From Methylobacterium sp. 10 (lineage in GTDB: Bacteria; Pseudomonadota; Alphaproteobacteria; Rhizobiales; Beijerinckiaceae), in NCBI RefSeq assembly GCF_000519085.1, contig NZ_KI912577.1, positions 153,501 through 217,500 on the forward strand: a DNA stretch of 64,000 nucleotides, written 5' to 3'. Under the pieces are notes generated by a model, which was not told where the DNA came from, ran no database searches, and saw only the letters and a list, made by a program, of their open reading frames with translations. A program made the translations under genes and the position numbers. This document shows positions 36,288 to 45,490 of this stretch, in pieces (position 1 is the first letter of the stretch; the number at the start of each line of letters is the position of its first letter).

Positions 36288-36890
36288 CGGTCTCCGTTTC
36301 GAAACAGGAGCCCGCCTTCGTCACTCCCGGCTGCCCCGTCAAGCCTCGATACTTTTCCGGCGAGACTTCGAATTCGGGTTGATGCCATCTGATCTGCGGG
36401 ACCGTTCACGCCGGTTTCGACACTCACGCCGTCATTCCCTACGATGTTCACACGTCTCGCAGGATGCACCGCCCTGCCCTCCTCCCCACAAGCTACTGGA
36501 TTCACAAATCTGCTCGAATCCTGTTCGCTCAATCCAAACGGGTTCGACAAAAGGCGCGACGTGCTCCCTCTCCTTCCAGGAGAGGGGACCCGTGCCGCCC
36601 GCCAGATGTATGAATGCCGTAGCCCTCGTGGGAAGAGGGACTCGCTCTGCTTGAAGCGCCGTCGCTCCCGCCGCGACGCTCTCACGTATGTGACCATCGG
36701 GCGACCGGATTGGACGGGGCGAAGCGGTCCCGGCATGGTTGCGCGGGCAATTCGAACGGCGTTAGACCCAGCGGGACCGGCATGGCTCCCGAGGGGGCGA
36801 CGGCCGGCGGAGGCGCCGACGAAGCAACCAGGCGTTGACGTCTCGGGCACTGAACGGACGGCCGATTCGGCGGCCCGTGGAATTGAGTGA
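36288..36890. other. 603-nt intergenic region with dispersed repeat
   Basis: No gene supported. Contains copy 2 of the family 2 repeat (36490-36566). The rest shows no further feature; the promoter of the waaA operon should lie near its right end. Confidence 0.5.
36490..36566. repeat. Dispersed intergenic repeat family 2, copy 2
   Basis: Aligns along about 77 nt with 6491-6567: AGCTACTGGATTCACAAAT corresponds to ACCTGCTGGTTTCACATAT, followed by shared CTGTTCGCTC and CGGGTTCGA. Both copies are intergenic and in the same orientation. Confidence 0.75.
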
Positions 36891-37643
36891 ATGAGCCTTC
36901 TCAAACGCGTCGGCCGGTCTCCACCGGTTCAGAACAGCCTCGGCTTTGCCGCCTATCACTACCTGCGCCTCGTGCGCGCCACGAACCGCTTCACGGTGGA
37001 ACCGGCCGGGCCACACCGGTGGCTCGACGGGCTGTCGCCATTCATCGCCGGGATGTGGCACGGCCAGCATACGATGATCTCGTTCATGCGCCGGCCGCAG
37101 GATCGGATCGCCACGATCATCTCGCGCTCGGCGGACGGCAACATCAACACCATCGCCCTCACCCGGATGGGGGTTCGCGTCATCCGGGCCTCCGGCGCTC
37201 GTGGCCGCGCCGTGCGGGACATCCGGGCGAAGGGCGGGGCGGAAGGCCTGCGCGCCATGATCCGCGCCCTGAAGGACGGCGAGAGCGTCGCCTTCAGCGC
37301 CGATGTGCCCAAGGTGTCGCGCCGATGCGATGTCGGCATCCTCACCCTGGCGCGCTTCTCCGGCCGACCGATCATTCCCGTCGCTGTGGTGACGAGCCGC
37401 CACCTGCGCTTCAACAGCTGGGACAAGGCCTGTTTCGGGCTACCCTTTGGCAGGGGCGCCATGGTCTTCGGCGAGCCGGTCCTCGTCCCGCGCGACGTCG
37501 AACCCGAGGAACTGGAGCGTTTGCGCCAGCGGCTGGAGCACGAGATGAACCGGGTCCACGATCGCGCCTACACCCTCGTCGGGCGCCTCGACCGGGTCGT
37601 CGATCCGGTGGCCGGCTCCCTCGCCCTCGGGCCGTTCGCGTGA
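36891..37643 (+). CDS. Lysophospholipid acyltransferase family protein (DUF374)
   Basis: A 250-residue protein of the DUF374 type, a branch of the lysophospholipid acyltransferase superfamily. MWHGQHTMISFM holds the H-like catalytic motif, ISRSADGNINTIALTRMGVRVIRAS is the usual second block, and DGESVAFSADVPKVS the third. It is directly upstream of waaA, with a 4-nt GTGA overlap, as in other alphaproteobacteria, so it probably acylates a lipid A or envelope lipid at the inner membrane. The exact substrate is not known. Confidence 0.88.
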   Translation: MSLLKRVGRSPPVQNSLGFAAYHYLRLVRATNRFTVEPAGPHRWLDGLSPFIAGMWHGQHTMISFMRRPQDRIATIISRSADGNINTIALTRMGVRVIRASGARGRAVRDIRAKGGAEGLRAMIRALKDGESVAFSADVPKVSRRCDVGILTLARFSGRPIIPVAVVTSRHLRFNSWDKACFGLPFGRGAMVFGEPVLVPRDVEPEELERLRQRLEHEMNRVHDRAYTLVGRLDRVVDPVAGSLALGPFA

Positions 37644-38944
37644 AGACTCCCCCCCTCACCCTCGCCCTCCAGGCCTATCGCTACGGGCTCTATGTGGGTG
37701 AGCCGGCGGTGGCCGGCCTCCTGGCCTGGCGTTCGCGCAAGGGCAAGGAAGACCCCGGCCGCCTGCCCGAGCGCCGCGGCCTTCCCGGGCGGGCTCGCCC
37801 CATCGGTCCCCTGGCCTGGATGCACGGCGCCAGCGTCGGCGAGGTGCTCTCCCTCGTCGGATTGATCGACGGGATGATCGCCCGGGGTTTCAGCGTCCTC
37901 GTCACCACGGGGACACGCAGCGCCGCCGAACTGATCGGCCAGCGCCTGCCGGCGGGCGCGGTGCATCAATACATGCCCCTCGACGCGCCGCGCTGGATCG
38001 AGCGCTTCATCGACCATTGGCAGCCGGATCTGGCGCTGGTGGCGGAATCCGAGATCTGGCCGAACACGGTCATCGCCCTGCATCAGCGCGGCATCCCCCT
38101 CCTCCTCGTCAACGGCCGGATGTCGGAACGCTCGTTCAAGGGCTGGGCGCGCTCGCCGCGCACGGCCGAGGCCCTGCTCTCGCGCATCGCCATCTGCCTC
38201 GCGCAGACCAAGGACGATGCCGAGCGCTTCGAACGGCTCGGCGCGCCCCGCGTGAGCGTCGCAGGAAACCTGAAATACGATTCGGCCGTCCCCCCGGCGG
38301 ACGACCAGCAGCTCGCATATCTGCGCGACGTCGTCGGCGGCCGTCCGGTCTGGGTCGCTGCCAGCACGCATCCGGGCGAGGATGCCATGGTGGCCGAGGC
38401 CCACGCGACGCTGAAGGTGAGACTGCCGAACCTCCTGACCGTGGTGGTGCCGCGCCATCCCCAGCGCGGCGGGGAGGTCGCGGAATGCGCCGCCGCCGTC
38501 GGCCTGCGGAGCGCCCTGCGCTCGCGCGGCGGCCGCCCCCATGGCGGCGTCGATCTCTACGTCGCCGATACGCTCGGGGAACTGGGCCTGTTCTACCGCC
38601 TCGCGCCGCTGGTGTTCCTCGGGGGCTCGATGACGCGGCGCGGGGGCCAGAACCCCATCGAGCCCACCCGCCTCGACGCGGCGATCCTGCACGGGCCGAA
38701 CGTCCAGAACTTCGCCCAGGTCTATCGCGCCCTCGACGAGGCCGGTGGGGCAATGATGGTGGCGGATGCCGGGGAACTGGCAGCCGCCGTGGGCGACCTC
38801 CTCCTCGATAACCCGCGATCCCGCGCCATGGCCGCTGCCGGCAACGCCGCCCTGCGGCCGTTCGAAGGGGCGGTGGAGCGCACCCTCGCGATCCTCGACC
38901 CCTTCATCGCCCAGATGAAGCTCACGGCCATGGCCGGCTCCTGA
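37640..38944 (+). CDS. waaA: 3-deoxy-D-manno-octulosonic acid (Kdo) transferase
   Basis: A 434-residue GT30 enzyme that adds Kdo to the lipid A precursor on the inner membrane. Motifs: PLAWMHGASVGEVLSLVGL with the catalytic Glu, LVAESEIWPNTVIAL, GNLKYDSA, and GGSMTRRGGQNPIEPTRL. It starts with GTG overlapping the TGA of the preceding gene; reading straight through the frame upstream would produce an artificial fusion. lpxK follows with overlap TGATG. Order acyltransferase-waaA-lpxK is a lipid A/Kdo operon. Confidence 0.94.
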   Translation: MKTPPLTLALQAYRYGLYVGEPAVAGLLAWRSRKGKEDPGRLPERRGLPGRARPIGPLAWMHGASVGEVLSLVGLIDGMIARGFSVLVTTGTRSAAELIGQRLPAGAVHQYMPLDAPRWIERFIDHWQPDLALVAESEIWPNTVIALHQRGIPLLLVNGRMSERSFKGWARSPRTAEALLSRIAICLAQTKDDAERFERLGAPRVSVAGNLKYDSAVPPADDQQLAYLRDVVGGRPVWVAASTHPGEDAMVAEAHATLKVRLPNLLTVVVPRHPQRGGEVAECAAAVGLRSALRSRGGRPHGGVDLYVADTLGELGLFYRLAPLVFLGGSMTRRGGQNPIEPTRLDAAILHGPNVQNFAQVYRALDEAGGAMMVADAGELAAAVGDLLLDNPRSRAMAAAGNAALRPFEGAVERTLAILDPFIAQMKLTAMAGS

Positions 38945-39975
38945 TGCGCCCCCCGGCGTTCTGGGATATCCCCGGTCATTCCCTGGGTCGGTTTCTGGCG
39001 CCCCTCGGGCATCTCTATGGCTCGCGCGTCGCCGCCCGCATGGACCGCGCGGGCGAGCGGGCGGCATGCCCCGTCGTCTGCATCGGCAACTTCACCCTCG
39101 GTGGGGCGGGCAAGACCCCCACCGCCCTCGCGGTGGCGGCGTTGCTGAGGAGGATCGGAGCGGAGCCCGCCTTCCTGACCCGTGGCTATGGCGGGCGTCT
39201 GTCCGGCCCTGTGGCGGTGGATCCAACCCGGCACACGTCCCTGGACGTGGGCGACGAACCGCTCCTCCTCGCACGCGGCGCCCGCACGATCCTCGCCCGC
39301 GACCGGCCCGAAGGGGCGAGGCTGTGCCGGGCTCTCGGTGCCGATGTGGTGGTGATGGATGACGGGCTCCAGAACCCGAGCCTCGCCAAGGATCTGTCCC
39401 TCGCGGTGGTCGATGCCGGCAGCGGCAGCGGCAACGGCCTGGCCTTCCCGGCCGGCCCTCTGCGGGCACCGCTCGCGCGGCAATGGCGCCACGTCCACGG
39501 CCTCGTCGTCATCGGCGAGGGCGCCCAGGGCGAAGCATTGGCGGTGGAGGCGGCGTCGCGGGGGCTGCCGGTCCATTGGGGCAGGCTGGTTCCGACAGCG
39601 CCGACAGCCGTCGCGGGAAAGCCCGTGCTGGCTTTCGCCGGGATCGGTCGACCGCAGAAATTCTTCGAGACCCTGGCTGAAGCCGGAGCGAGCGTCATCG
39701 AGACCCGGACCTTTCCGGATCACCATCCCTATCGTGCAGCGGATCTCGCCGGCCTCGCGGCATGGGCCGATGCCCTGGGCGCGATGCTGGTGACGACGGA
39801 GAAGGACATGGTGCGCCTGCCGGCGGATTTCGCGGCCGGAGTTACGGCACTTGGCGTGACCCTTCGGTTCGACGACGAGCGGAGCCTCCTCGCCCAGCTG
39901 AGCCGGGCGGGCGAGGCGTTCAGCCCGGCGACCGTCCCAGTTCGGCCAGACGCTTCATCACCGCCTCGGGCGTGA
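38944..39975 (+). CDS. lpxK: Tetraacyldisaccharide 4'-kinase
   Basis: LpxK phosphorylates the 4' position of the lipid A disaccharide at the inner membrane. The 343-residue protein has an N-terminal P-loop NFTLGGAGKTPTALAVAALL, RGYGGRLSG, and MDDGLQNPSL, all characteristic. Its start overlaps the waaA stop by one base. Its last 56 nt overlap tail-to-tail with the DUF2093 gene on the other strand. Length is normal and the C-terminus ends in a Pro/Ser tail. Confidence 0.95.
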   Translation: MRPPAFWDIPGHSLGRFLAPLGHLYGSRVAARMDRAGERAACPVVCIGNFTLGGAGKTPTALAVAALLRRIGAEPAFLTRGYGGRLSGPVAVDPTRHTSLDVGDEPLLLARGARTILARDRPEGARLCRALGADVVVMDDGLQNPSLAKDLSLAVVDAGSGSGNGLAFPAGPLRAPLARQWRHVHGLVVIGEGAQGEALAVEAASRGLPVHWGRLVPTAPTAVAGKPVLAFAGIGRPQKFFETLAEAGASVIETRTFPDHHPYRAADLAGLAAWADALGAMLVTTEKDMVRLPADFAAGVTALGVTLRFDDERSLLAQLSRAGEAFSPATVPVRPDASSPPRA

Positions 39976-40162
39976 TGTAGGCCTCCTGCCGCTCGGCGCT
40001 CCAGTAGCGCAGGCTGTCGAGGGCGATCGGCTCGCCGGTCACCGCGCAGCGCACGAAACTGCCTGGCTTCACGATGCGCATGGTGCCGTCGCCATACTCC
40101 ACCGTCGCCTCGCCGGAGGCCTTGCGTTCGAACCGACCCAGCATGTCTCGCCCGCTTCCCAA
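39920..40162 (-). CDS. DUF2093 domain protein
   Basis: An 80-residue protein of the small alphaproteobacterial DUF2093 family. The core is MLGRFERKASGEATVEYGDG, SFVRCAVTGEPIALDSLRYW and SAERQEAYITPEAVMKRLAE, as in relatives. Start could be 40162 or the internal Met at 40144 (MLGRFERK), which fits family length better. It overlaps the 3' end of lpxK by 56 nt in antisense, which is conserved in some relatives as adjacency. Function unknown. Confidence 0.88.
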   Translation of the reverse strand: MGSGRDMLGRFERKASGEATVEYGDGTMRIVKPGSFVRCAVTGEPIALDSLRYWSAERQEAYITPEAVMKRLAELGRSPG

Positions 40163-40309
40163 CTCAGACCATCGGAGGATCGTTCTAGGATCGTGACGGC
40201 GCCATGTCGATGACGTTCGATGGTGCTCGAGAGGGCGTCCGATGGCGCTCGACAGGGGGGTCGCGTTCCTGTTCTAACAGTCGTCGAATCCTCCCACCGG
40301 ACCGATGCG

Positions 40310-40747
40310 ATGACGGACACGATCAGCGCGGATCTCGCGGCCCTGTTCGAGGCGGCCGGCGCGGCTAAGTCCCTGGCCTACGCGCCTTATTCGCACTTTC
40401 CCGTCGGCGCCGCCCTGAGGGACGAGCACGGCCGCCTGCACGCCGGCTGCAATGTCGAGAACGCCGCCTACCCCGTCGGCACCTGCGCCGAGGCAGGCGC
40501 CATCGCCGCGATGATCGCAGCCGGCGGACGCGCCATCGCCACCCTCCTCATCATCGGCAACGGCCCAGTTCTGGTGACGCCATGCGGCGCCTGCCGCCAG
40601 CGCATCAGGGAGTTCGCCGAACCCGGAACTCCGATCTACATCGCAGGACCGGAAGGCATCCGCAGCAGTTTCACCTTGGAGGCGCTGCTCCCCGAGTCCT
40701 TCGGCCCCGACAATCTGCACCGCGAGAATCCGTGCGCCGATGTTTGA
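40310..40747 (+). CDS. cdd: Cytidine deaminase
   Basis: A 145-residue zinc enzyme that deaminates cytidine and deoxycytidine to uridine and deoxyuridine. Zinc and catalytic residues are in CNVENAAYPVGTCAEAGAIA (Cys-Ala-Glu) and VTPCGACRQRIREF. Length suits the tetrameric type. Start at MTDTISADLAAL; a start 30 codons upstream lacks support. It overlaps punA by 8 nt and heads a four-gene nucleoside salvage operon (cdd-punA-deoC-deoA). Confidence 0.95.
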   Translation: MTDTISADLAALFEAAGAAKSLAYAPYSHFPVGAALRDEHGRLHAGCNVENAAYPVGTCAEAGAIAAMIAAGGRAIATLLIIGNGPVLVTPCGACRQRIREFAEPGTPIYIAGPEGIRSSFTLEALLPESFGPDNLHRENPCADV

Positions 40748-41549
40748 CGCCGCCATTTCCCTCGCCGCCGAATTCGTTCGGAGCCGTGGTTTCGACGGTC
40801 CCTACAATGCCGCGATCGTTACCGGCACGGGCCTCGGACTCGTCGCCGGAAAGCTCGAAGACCGCCTCTCCCTTGCTTACTCCGCAATCCCGGGCTTTCC
40901 CTCCCCTGGCGTGACCGGTCATGGCGGCACCCTCCATGATGGGCGACTCGCCGGGCGGCGGGTGCTGGTCTTCGAAGGGCGAATTCACGCCTACGAGACC
41001 GGCGACGCGGCCGTCATGAAGGTGCCCCTGGGCGTCGCCAAGGCGCTCGAAGCTCCGCTCCTTCTCCTTACCAATGCGGCCGGATCGATGCTGCCACAGG
41101 CAGGGCCGGGCAGCCTCGTGGCCATTACCGACCACATCAACCTTTCAGGCCTCAATCCGCTGATCGGCGAAACGGGCGATGGCCGCTTCGCCCCCATGGT
41201 CGGAGCCTACGATGCGGTGGCGCGCAGGATTCTCTACGAGGCCGCGAGCTCTTGTGCGATTCCGCTGCATGAGGGCGTCTATGCGTGGTTCTCAGGCCCA
41301 AGCTTCGAGACTCCGGCCGAGATCCGCATGGCGAAGCGCCTTGGCGCCGACCTCGTTGGCATGTCGACAGTGCCGGAGGTGATCCTGGCGCGGTTCTTCG
41401 GACTAAGGGTCGCGGCGATCTCGGTGGTCACAAACCTCGCTGCTGGAATCGGAGACGGCGATCCGCATCACGGCGAGACCAAGCGTGCAGCCGCTGCTGC
41501 CGCGTTCGACCTCACCCGTCTCATCGACGCGTTCGTCGCACGGCTGTAG
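40740..41549 (+). CDS. punA: Purine-nucleoside phosphorylase (trimeric type)
   Basis: A 269-residue PNP that phosphorolyses inosine and guanosine nucleosides. Motifs: VTGTGLGLVAGKL near the N-terminus, the phosphate-binding HGG and GRIHAYE region, YAWFSGPSFETPAEIRMAKR, GADLVGMSTVPEVILARFFG, and the base-binding VVTNLAAGI, as in human-like PNPs rather than DeoD. It overlaps cdd by 8 nt and is followed after 3 nt by deoC, so deoxyribose-1-phosphate can feed the next step. Confidence 0.93.
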   Translation: MFDAAISLAAEFVRSRGFDGPYNAAIVTGTGLGLVAGKLEDRLSLAYSAIPGFPSPGVTGHGGTLHDGRLAGRRVLVFEGRIHAYETGDAAVMKVPLGVAKALEAPLLLLTNAAGSMLPQAGPGSLVAITDHINLSGLNPLIGETGDGRFAPMVGAYDAVARRILYEAASSCAIPLHEGVYAWFSGPSFETPAEIRMAKRLGADLVGMSTVPEVILARFFGLRVAAISVVTNLAAGIGDGDPHHGETKRAAAAAAFDLTRLIDAFVARL

Positions 41550-41552
41550 GAC

Positions 41553-42305
41553 ATGGGCATGATCGTCGATCCCCATCATCCGGACACTGCCATTGCCCGG
41601 CGCGCCCTGCCCCTCCTCGATCTCACCGATCTTGGCGATGCCTGCTCGGATCAGGCTATCGACACACTCTGCGGCAAGGCCCGCGCGAGCCGAGTCGCCG
41701 CGGTCTGTGTCTGGCCCCAGCATATCCACCGATGCGCGGAGCTACTGGCTGGAAGTCCCGTCCGCATTGCTACGGTGATCAATTTCCCCGTCGGCGGCAC
41801 GGATATCGAGCGCGCGGTCGAAGATACCGCCGAGGCTTTGGACGACGGAGCGCATGAGATCGACCTCGTCATGCCCTATCGTGCGTTCCTCGCTGGCGAC
41901 GCGAGGATCGCGGCAGGGATGATCGAGGCTGTGCGGGAGATCGCCGGGCGCGCGATCCTTAAGGTGATCCTCGAATCCGGAACCATGCCGGAGAGGGGCC
42001 AAATCACGCGGGCGAGCCGTCTCGCCATCGCAGCGGGAGCGGATTTCCTCAAGACCTCCACGGGCAAGAGCGCCGTCTCAGCAACGCCGGAAGCCGCCGA
42101 AGCGATGCTCGCCGCCATCCGGGAAAGCGGGCGACCTGTCGGATTCAAGGTCTCGGGGGGATTACGAACCGTGGCCGATGCCGGCCTGTATCTCGCTATA
42201 GCCGACAGGATCATGGGACAGGGCTGGGTCGAACCGAAGACCTTCCGCATCGGGGCGAGCAGCCTGTGCGATGCTCTGACCGCCAGCCTAGGTGGTCATG
42301 CATGA
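41553..42305 (+). CDS. deoC: Deoxyribose-phosphate aldolase
   Basis: A 250-residue class I aldolase that splits 2-deoxyribose-5-phosphate into glyceraldehyde-3-phosphate and acetaldehyde. The Schiff-base lysine is in GADFLKTSTGKSAVSATPEA; ILKVILESGTM and VGFKVSGGLRTVADAGLYL are the other active-site strands. The start at MGMIVDPHHP is 3 nt after the punA stop. deoA overlaps its end by 4 nt. Confidence 0.95.
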   Translation: MGMIVDPHHPDTAIARRALPLLDLTDLGDACSDQAIDTLCGKARASRVAAVCVWPQHIHRCAELLAGSPVRIATVINFPVGGTDIERAVEDTAEALDDGAHEIDLVMPYRAFLAGDARIAAGMIEAVREIAGRAILKVILESGTMPERGQITRASRLAIAAGADFLKTSTGKSAVSATPEAAEAMLAAIRESGRPVGFKVSGGLRTVADAGLYLAIADRIMGQGWVEPKTFRIGASSLCDALTASLGGHA

Positions 42306-43603
42306 TGCTGCCGCAGGAGCTGATCCGGGCCAAGCGGGACGGACGCGTCCTTACGGATGCCGAGATCGCCGACTTCGTTTGCGGACTAAGCGACGGGCGG
42401 GTGACCGAGGGGCAGGCCGCCGCCTTTGCCATGGCAGTGTTCTTCCGCGGCATGTCGCTGCCCGAGCGCGTGGCCCTGACGCGGGCGATGACCCATTCGG
42501 GAACGGTGCTCGATTGGGATTTGCCCGGCCCCGTCCTCGACAAGCACTCGACCGGGGGCGTCGGCGATACGGTGAGTCTCGCCCTGGCGCCGATGGTCGC
42601 CGCCTGCGGTGGTTACGTGCCGATGATCTCCGGCCGGGGCCTCGGCCATACCGGCGGCACCCTCGACAAGCTCGCGAGCATTCCCGGCTACGACGCCACG
42701 CCCGGTCTCGACCGTTTCCGAACCGTAACCCGCTCCATCGGTTGCGCCATCATCGGACAGACGGCCGATCTCGCCCCGGCGGATCGGCGCCTCTACGCCA
42801 TCCGCGACGTGACCGGCACGGTGGAATCCCTCGACCTGATCACGGCGTCTATCCTCTCGAAGAAGCTCGCGGCCGGTCTCGGCGGCCTGGTGATGGATGT
42901 GAAGACCGGCTCCGGCGCCTTCATGGCGGGGACCGACGAGGCGCGGGCTTTGGCTGAGAGCATCGTCGCCGTTGCCAACCGTGCCGGCCTGAAGACCGTC
43001 GCGCTCATCACCGATATGGACGCGCCTCTTGCCTCCGCCGCGGGCAACGCCCTCGAAGTGGCCTATGCCGTGGATTACCTCACCGGTCGCTCCGGTGAAC
43101 CAGCCTTCCACGCCGTCACCGTGGCGCTCTGCGCCGAGATGCTGGTGCTGGGCGGTCTCGCCGCGGACATCGCCGCTGCGGCGCGAAGGATCGAAGACGC
43201 CCGCGATTCCGGACGGGCTGCCGAGATCTTCGGGCGCATGGTATCCGCATTGGGTGGCCCTGCCGATTTCATCGAGAAGGCCGACCGGTATCGCCCCGTC
43301 GCACCGGTGATCCGGGCGGTGAGATCTCTCACGACGGGCGTCGTATCGCAAATCGAGACCCGCGCGATCGGGCTCGCCGTCATCGCGCTGGGCGGCGGGC
43401 GTACCCGCCCCCAGGACGACATCGACCCGGCGGTGGGTTTCTCGGCTCTGGCCCGTCCGGGGGATGCCACCGACTTACTCGGCATCGTCCATGCCCGCAC
43501 CGAAAGCCAGGCCGATGCCGCCGAAGCGACCTTGCGGGCCGCCTACCGGCTCGCGCCCGACATCCCTCTGCCGCGACCTGACATCATCCAGCGGATCGCC
43601 TGA
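42302..43603 (+). CDS. deoA: Thymidine phosphorylase
   Basis: A 433-residue pyrimidine nucleoside phosphorylase. MLPQELIRAKRDGRVLTDAE opens the helical domain; the glycine-rich phosphate site is DKHSTGGVGDTVSLALAPM, and VPMISGRGLGHTGGTLDKL is the next invariant block. The start overlaps the deoC stop (ATGA), so the operon is translationally coupled throughout. It converts thymidine and deoxyuridine to free base and deoxyribose-1-phosphate, which needs a phosphopentomutase encoded elsewhere. Confidence 0.96.
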   Translation: MMLPQELIRAKRDGRVLTDAEIADFVCGLSDGRVTEGQAAAFAMAVFFRGMSLPERVALTRAMTHSGTVLDWDLPGPVLDKHSTGGVGDTVSLALAPMVAACGGYVPMISGRGLGHTGGTLDKLASIPGYDATPGLDRFRTVTRSIGCAIIGQTADLAPADRRLYAIRDVTGTVESLDLITASILSKKLAAGLGGLVMDVKTGSGAFMAGTDEARALAESIVAVANRAGLKTVALITDMDAPLASAAGNALEVAYAVDYLTGRSGEPAFHAVTVALCAEMLVLGGLAADIAAAARRIEDARDSGRAAEIFGRMVSALGGPADFIEKADRYRPVAPVIRAVRSLTTGVVSQIETRAIGLAVIALGGGRTRPQDDIDPAVGFSALARPGDATDLLGIVHARTESQADAAEATLRAAYRLAPDIPLPRPDIIQRIA

Positions 43604-43828
43604 CGGGCACGGTAGCCGGTACGCACAGGGGAACGACGCCGCGCGTCCATTCCAGGAATCGGCCGGCATCACCGACTGATGCTGCGGTGGGGACCGGCAT
43701 TAACGCGCGTGTCCAATGCAAAATACCGCTAACCGTGGGAGCAGCAGATTGCTCGATACCCACCTCACCTGTTGGAAAAAGGCGTAGTCCAGACGAGCCG
43801 AACACCTAAACTTAAGGAGTCTTGTGTG

Positions 43829-43900
43829 ATGTTGAGCCTACTCAATCTGAGCCAAGACGTACAAGCCCTACGCGATGATACTAGCACTACAAGAACGTGA
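43829..43900 (+). CDS. Possible 23-codon leader peptide before RTX gene 2
   Basis: A short frame, MLSLLNLSQDVQALRDDTST and on to a TGA, with a strong Shine-Dalgarno AAGGAG (43814-43819) at 9 nt. Its stop lies 29 nt before the RTX ATG. It resembles no peptide I know; it may be a leader whose translation opens the RTX ribosome site, or a vestigial gene start. Confidence 0.4.
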   Translation: MLSLLNLSQDVQALRDDTSTTRT

Positions 43901-43929
43901 CTGGGCGTTCGGTTAAAGGATATAGAGTG

Positions 43930-45384
43930 ATGACTGCTGTTGGCTTCTCGTTTAATAGTTTTTACGATATAGAATTTCCTGTTTCTATTAGTAATAATCC
44001 TTTAGATATTTACGGAGATCGAAGCAAAATTTATAGCTTGGGGCCTGATGCCGAGGGCCGTTTCGTTATGAATGAGGGCTGGGGCATTACCAGTGACGGT
44101 TCGATGTTCCGGGATGCCCAGCGCAGTCTCGGCATGGACCTCACGCCAGCGCCGATCACCGCGGCGAGTTACGGCATGTACGCGGACTTCGCGGACAATA
44201 CGGGCCGGGTGAACCTAACTGGAGGCGCCTTCGGCGATTACCTTTTTGGCGGCTCTGGAAACGACCTCCTCGAAGGCGGCAAGGGCATCAATTGGATATC
44301 CGGGGGCGCTGGTGTCGATACCGTGAGCTACGAGCATGGCGACGACTCGGTAACGGTCAACTTGTCGCGTTCCGAAGCTAGCAATCTCGATGCGACCATA
44401 AGCGAATCCTTTTCTGGCATCGAGAATGTCCGTGGTTCGGACCATGACGACACGATCACCGGCAATTCCCGCAACAACGTCATCGAAGGCGGCTCCGGCG
44501 CGGACATCATCAGTGGTGGGGGCGGCAACGACACGGCGAGCTATGCCCATTCCGGCGCTGGAGTGACGATCGACCTCGGTGATTCGATACAATTCGGCTC
44601 CCTCGGCGATGGGGCGGGCGACAGACTCAGCGGCATCGTCAACCTCCTCGGCAGCGCCTTCGACGATAGCCTGACAGGCGACGGCAGCGACAACACCCTT
44701 AACGGCAATGGCGGCGCTGACGCTCTCATGGGCTTTGGTGGCGACGACCGCCTCGTGATCGGCGCGACGCCGAGCAACATCGACGGCGGGGAGGGAACCG
44801 ATCTGCTTTTTGTCCAGGGCAGCGAGGAGAGCGGCATCATTGCGCTCTCCGACGCAAGTGTCATCGACATCGAGAAGACTTACGTCCGCAACGGCACCTT
44901 CCTCGACATGTCGGCTGTGGGCGGCGACGAAGACCTGACGGGTTCGGTTATCGTCTCCCAAAGCACGGTCGGTCATTCCATCCTAATCGTGGGTAGCCAG
45001 GACGCCGACCGCATATCCGGCGGCAAAGGAAGCGACGGCCTCGCGGGTGGTGCAGGGGACGACCGGATAGTGGCCGGTTCGGGCGACAATTCGATCTTCG
45101 GCGGCTCCGGGAGCGACAAGCTCTTCGGCGGCATCGGTATCGACACCTTCGTCTTCGAGGCGGATTCGGGCCGGGACAATGTCTATCGGTTCACCGTCGG
45201 GACCGACCTGATCGACGTCTCGGACTTTGTCGAGAACCGTGACGACATCACCATCACCGACCTGAACAATGGGAACGTTCTCGTCACCTTCGTCGGCGAC
45301 ACCGACCCGACGCACAAGATCATCGTGCACGACGTCCTCGCCGCCGCACTGACCGATGCGAGCTTCATCATCGGCGGAGTGTGA
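43930..45384 (+). CDS. RTX-type calcium-binding repeat protein 2
   Basis: A 484-residue paralogue of the RTX protein at 10645-11889. Glycine/aspartate repeats (GGSGNDLLEGGKGINW, GGSGADIISGGGGNDTASY, GNGGADALMGFGGDD, GGKGSDGLAGGAGDDR) form three or four beta-roll blocks. The C-terminal domain GRDNVYRFTVGTDLIDVSD and KIIVHDVLAAAL matches the other copy. No N-terminal signal; type I secretion is likely. The first 35 codons are very AT-rich, unlike the rest. The ATG at 43930 is preferred (AAAGGA at 43915-43920); a GTG at 43897 is possible. Confidence 0.85.
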   Translation: MTAVGFSFNSFYDIEFPVSISNNPLDIYGDRSKIYSLGPDAEGRFVMNEGWGITSDGSMFRDAQRSLGMDLTPAPITAASYGMYADFADNTGRVNLTGGAFGDYLFGGSGNDLLEGGKGINWISGGAGVDTVSYEHGDDSVTVNLSRSEASNLDATISESFSGIENVRGSDHDDTITGNSRNNVIEGGSGADIISGGGGNDTASYAHSGAGVTIDLGDSIQFGSLGDGAGDRLSGIVNLLGSAFDDSLTGDGSDNTLNGNGGADALMGFGGDDRLVIGATPSNIDGGEGTDLLFVQGSEESGIIALSDASVIDIEKTYVRNGTFLDMSAVGGDEDLTGSVIVSQSTVGHSILIVGSQDADRISGGKGSDGLAGGAGDDRIVAGSGDNSIFGGSGSDKLFGGIGIDTFVFEADSGRDNVYRFTVGTDLIDVSDFVENRDDITITDLNNGNVLVTFVGDTDPTHKIIVHDVLAAALTDASFIIGGV

Positions 45385-45490
45385 CGTGGGTGCGAGGATG
45401 AATAGGGATCTTTTTTCATGGAGCAGATGCGAAGACGATCCCCTCTACCGCTAGCCATTGGATGAATTGCGACGGTAGGCCAAAGAAGGA

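Noticed and set aside
36887..38944. 685-codon frame that reads into waaA from upstream
   Set aside because: The first 250 codons run out of frame through the DUF374 acyltransferase gene; the waaA start is the GTG at 37640, at the GTGA overlap.
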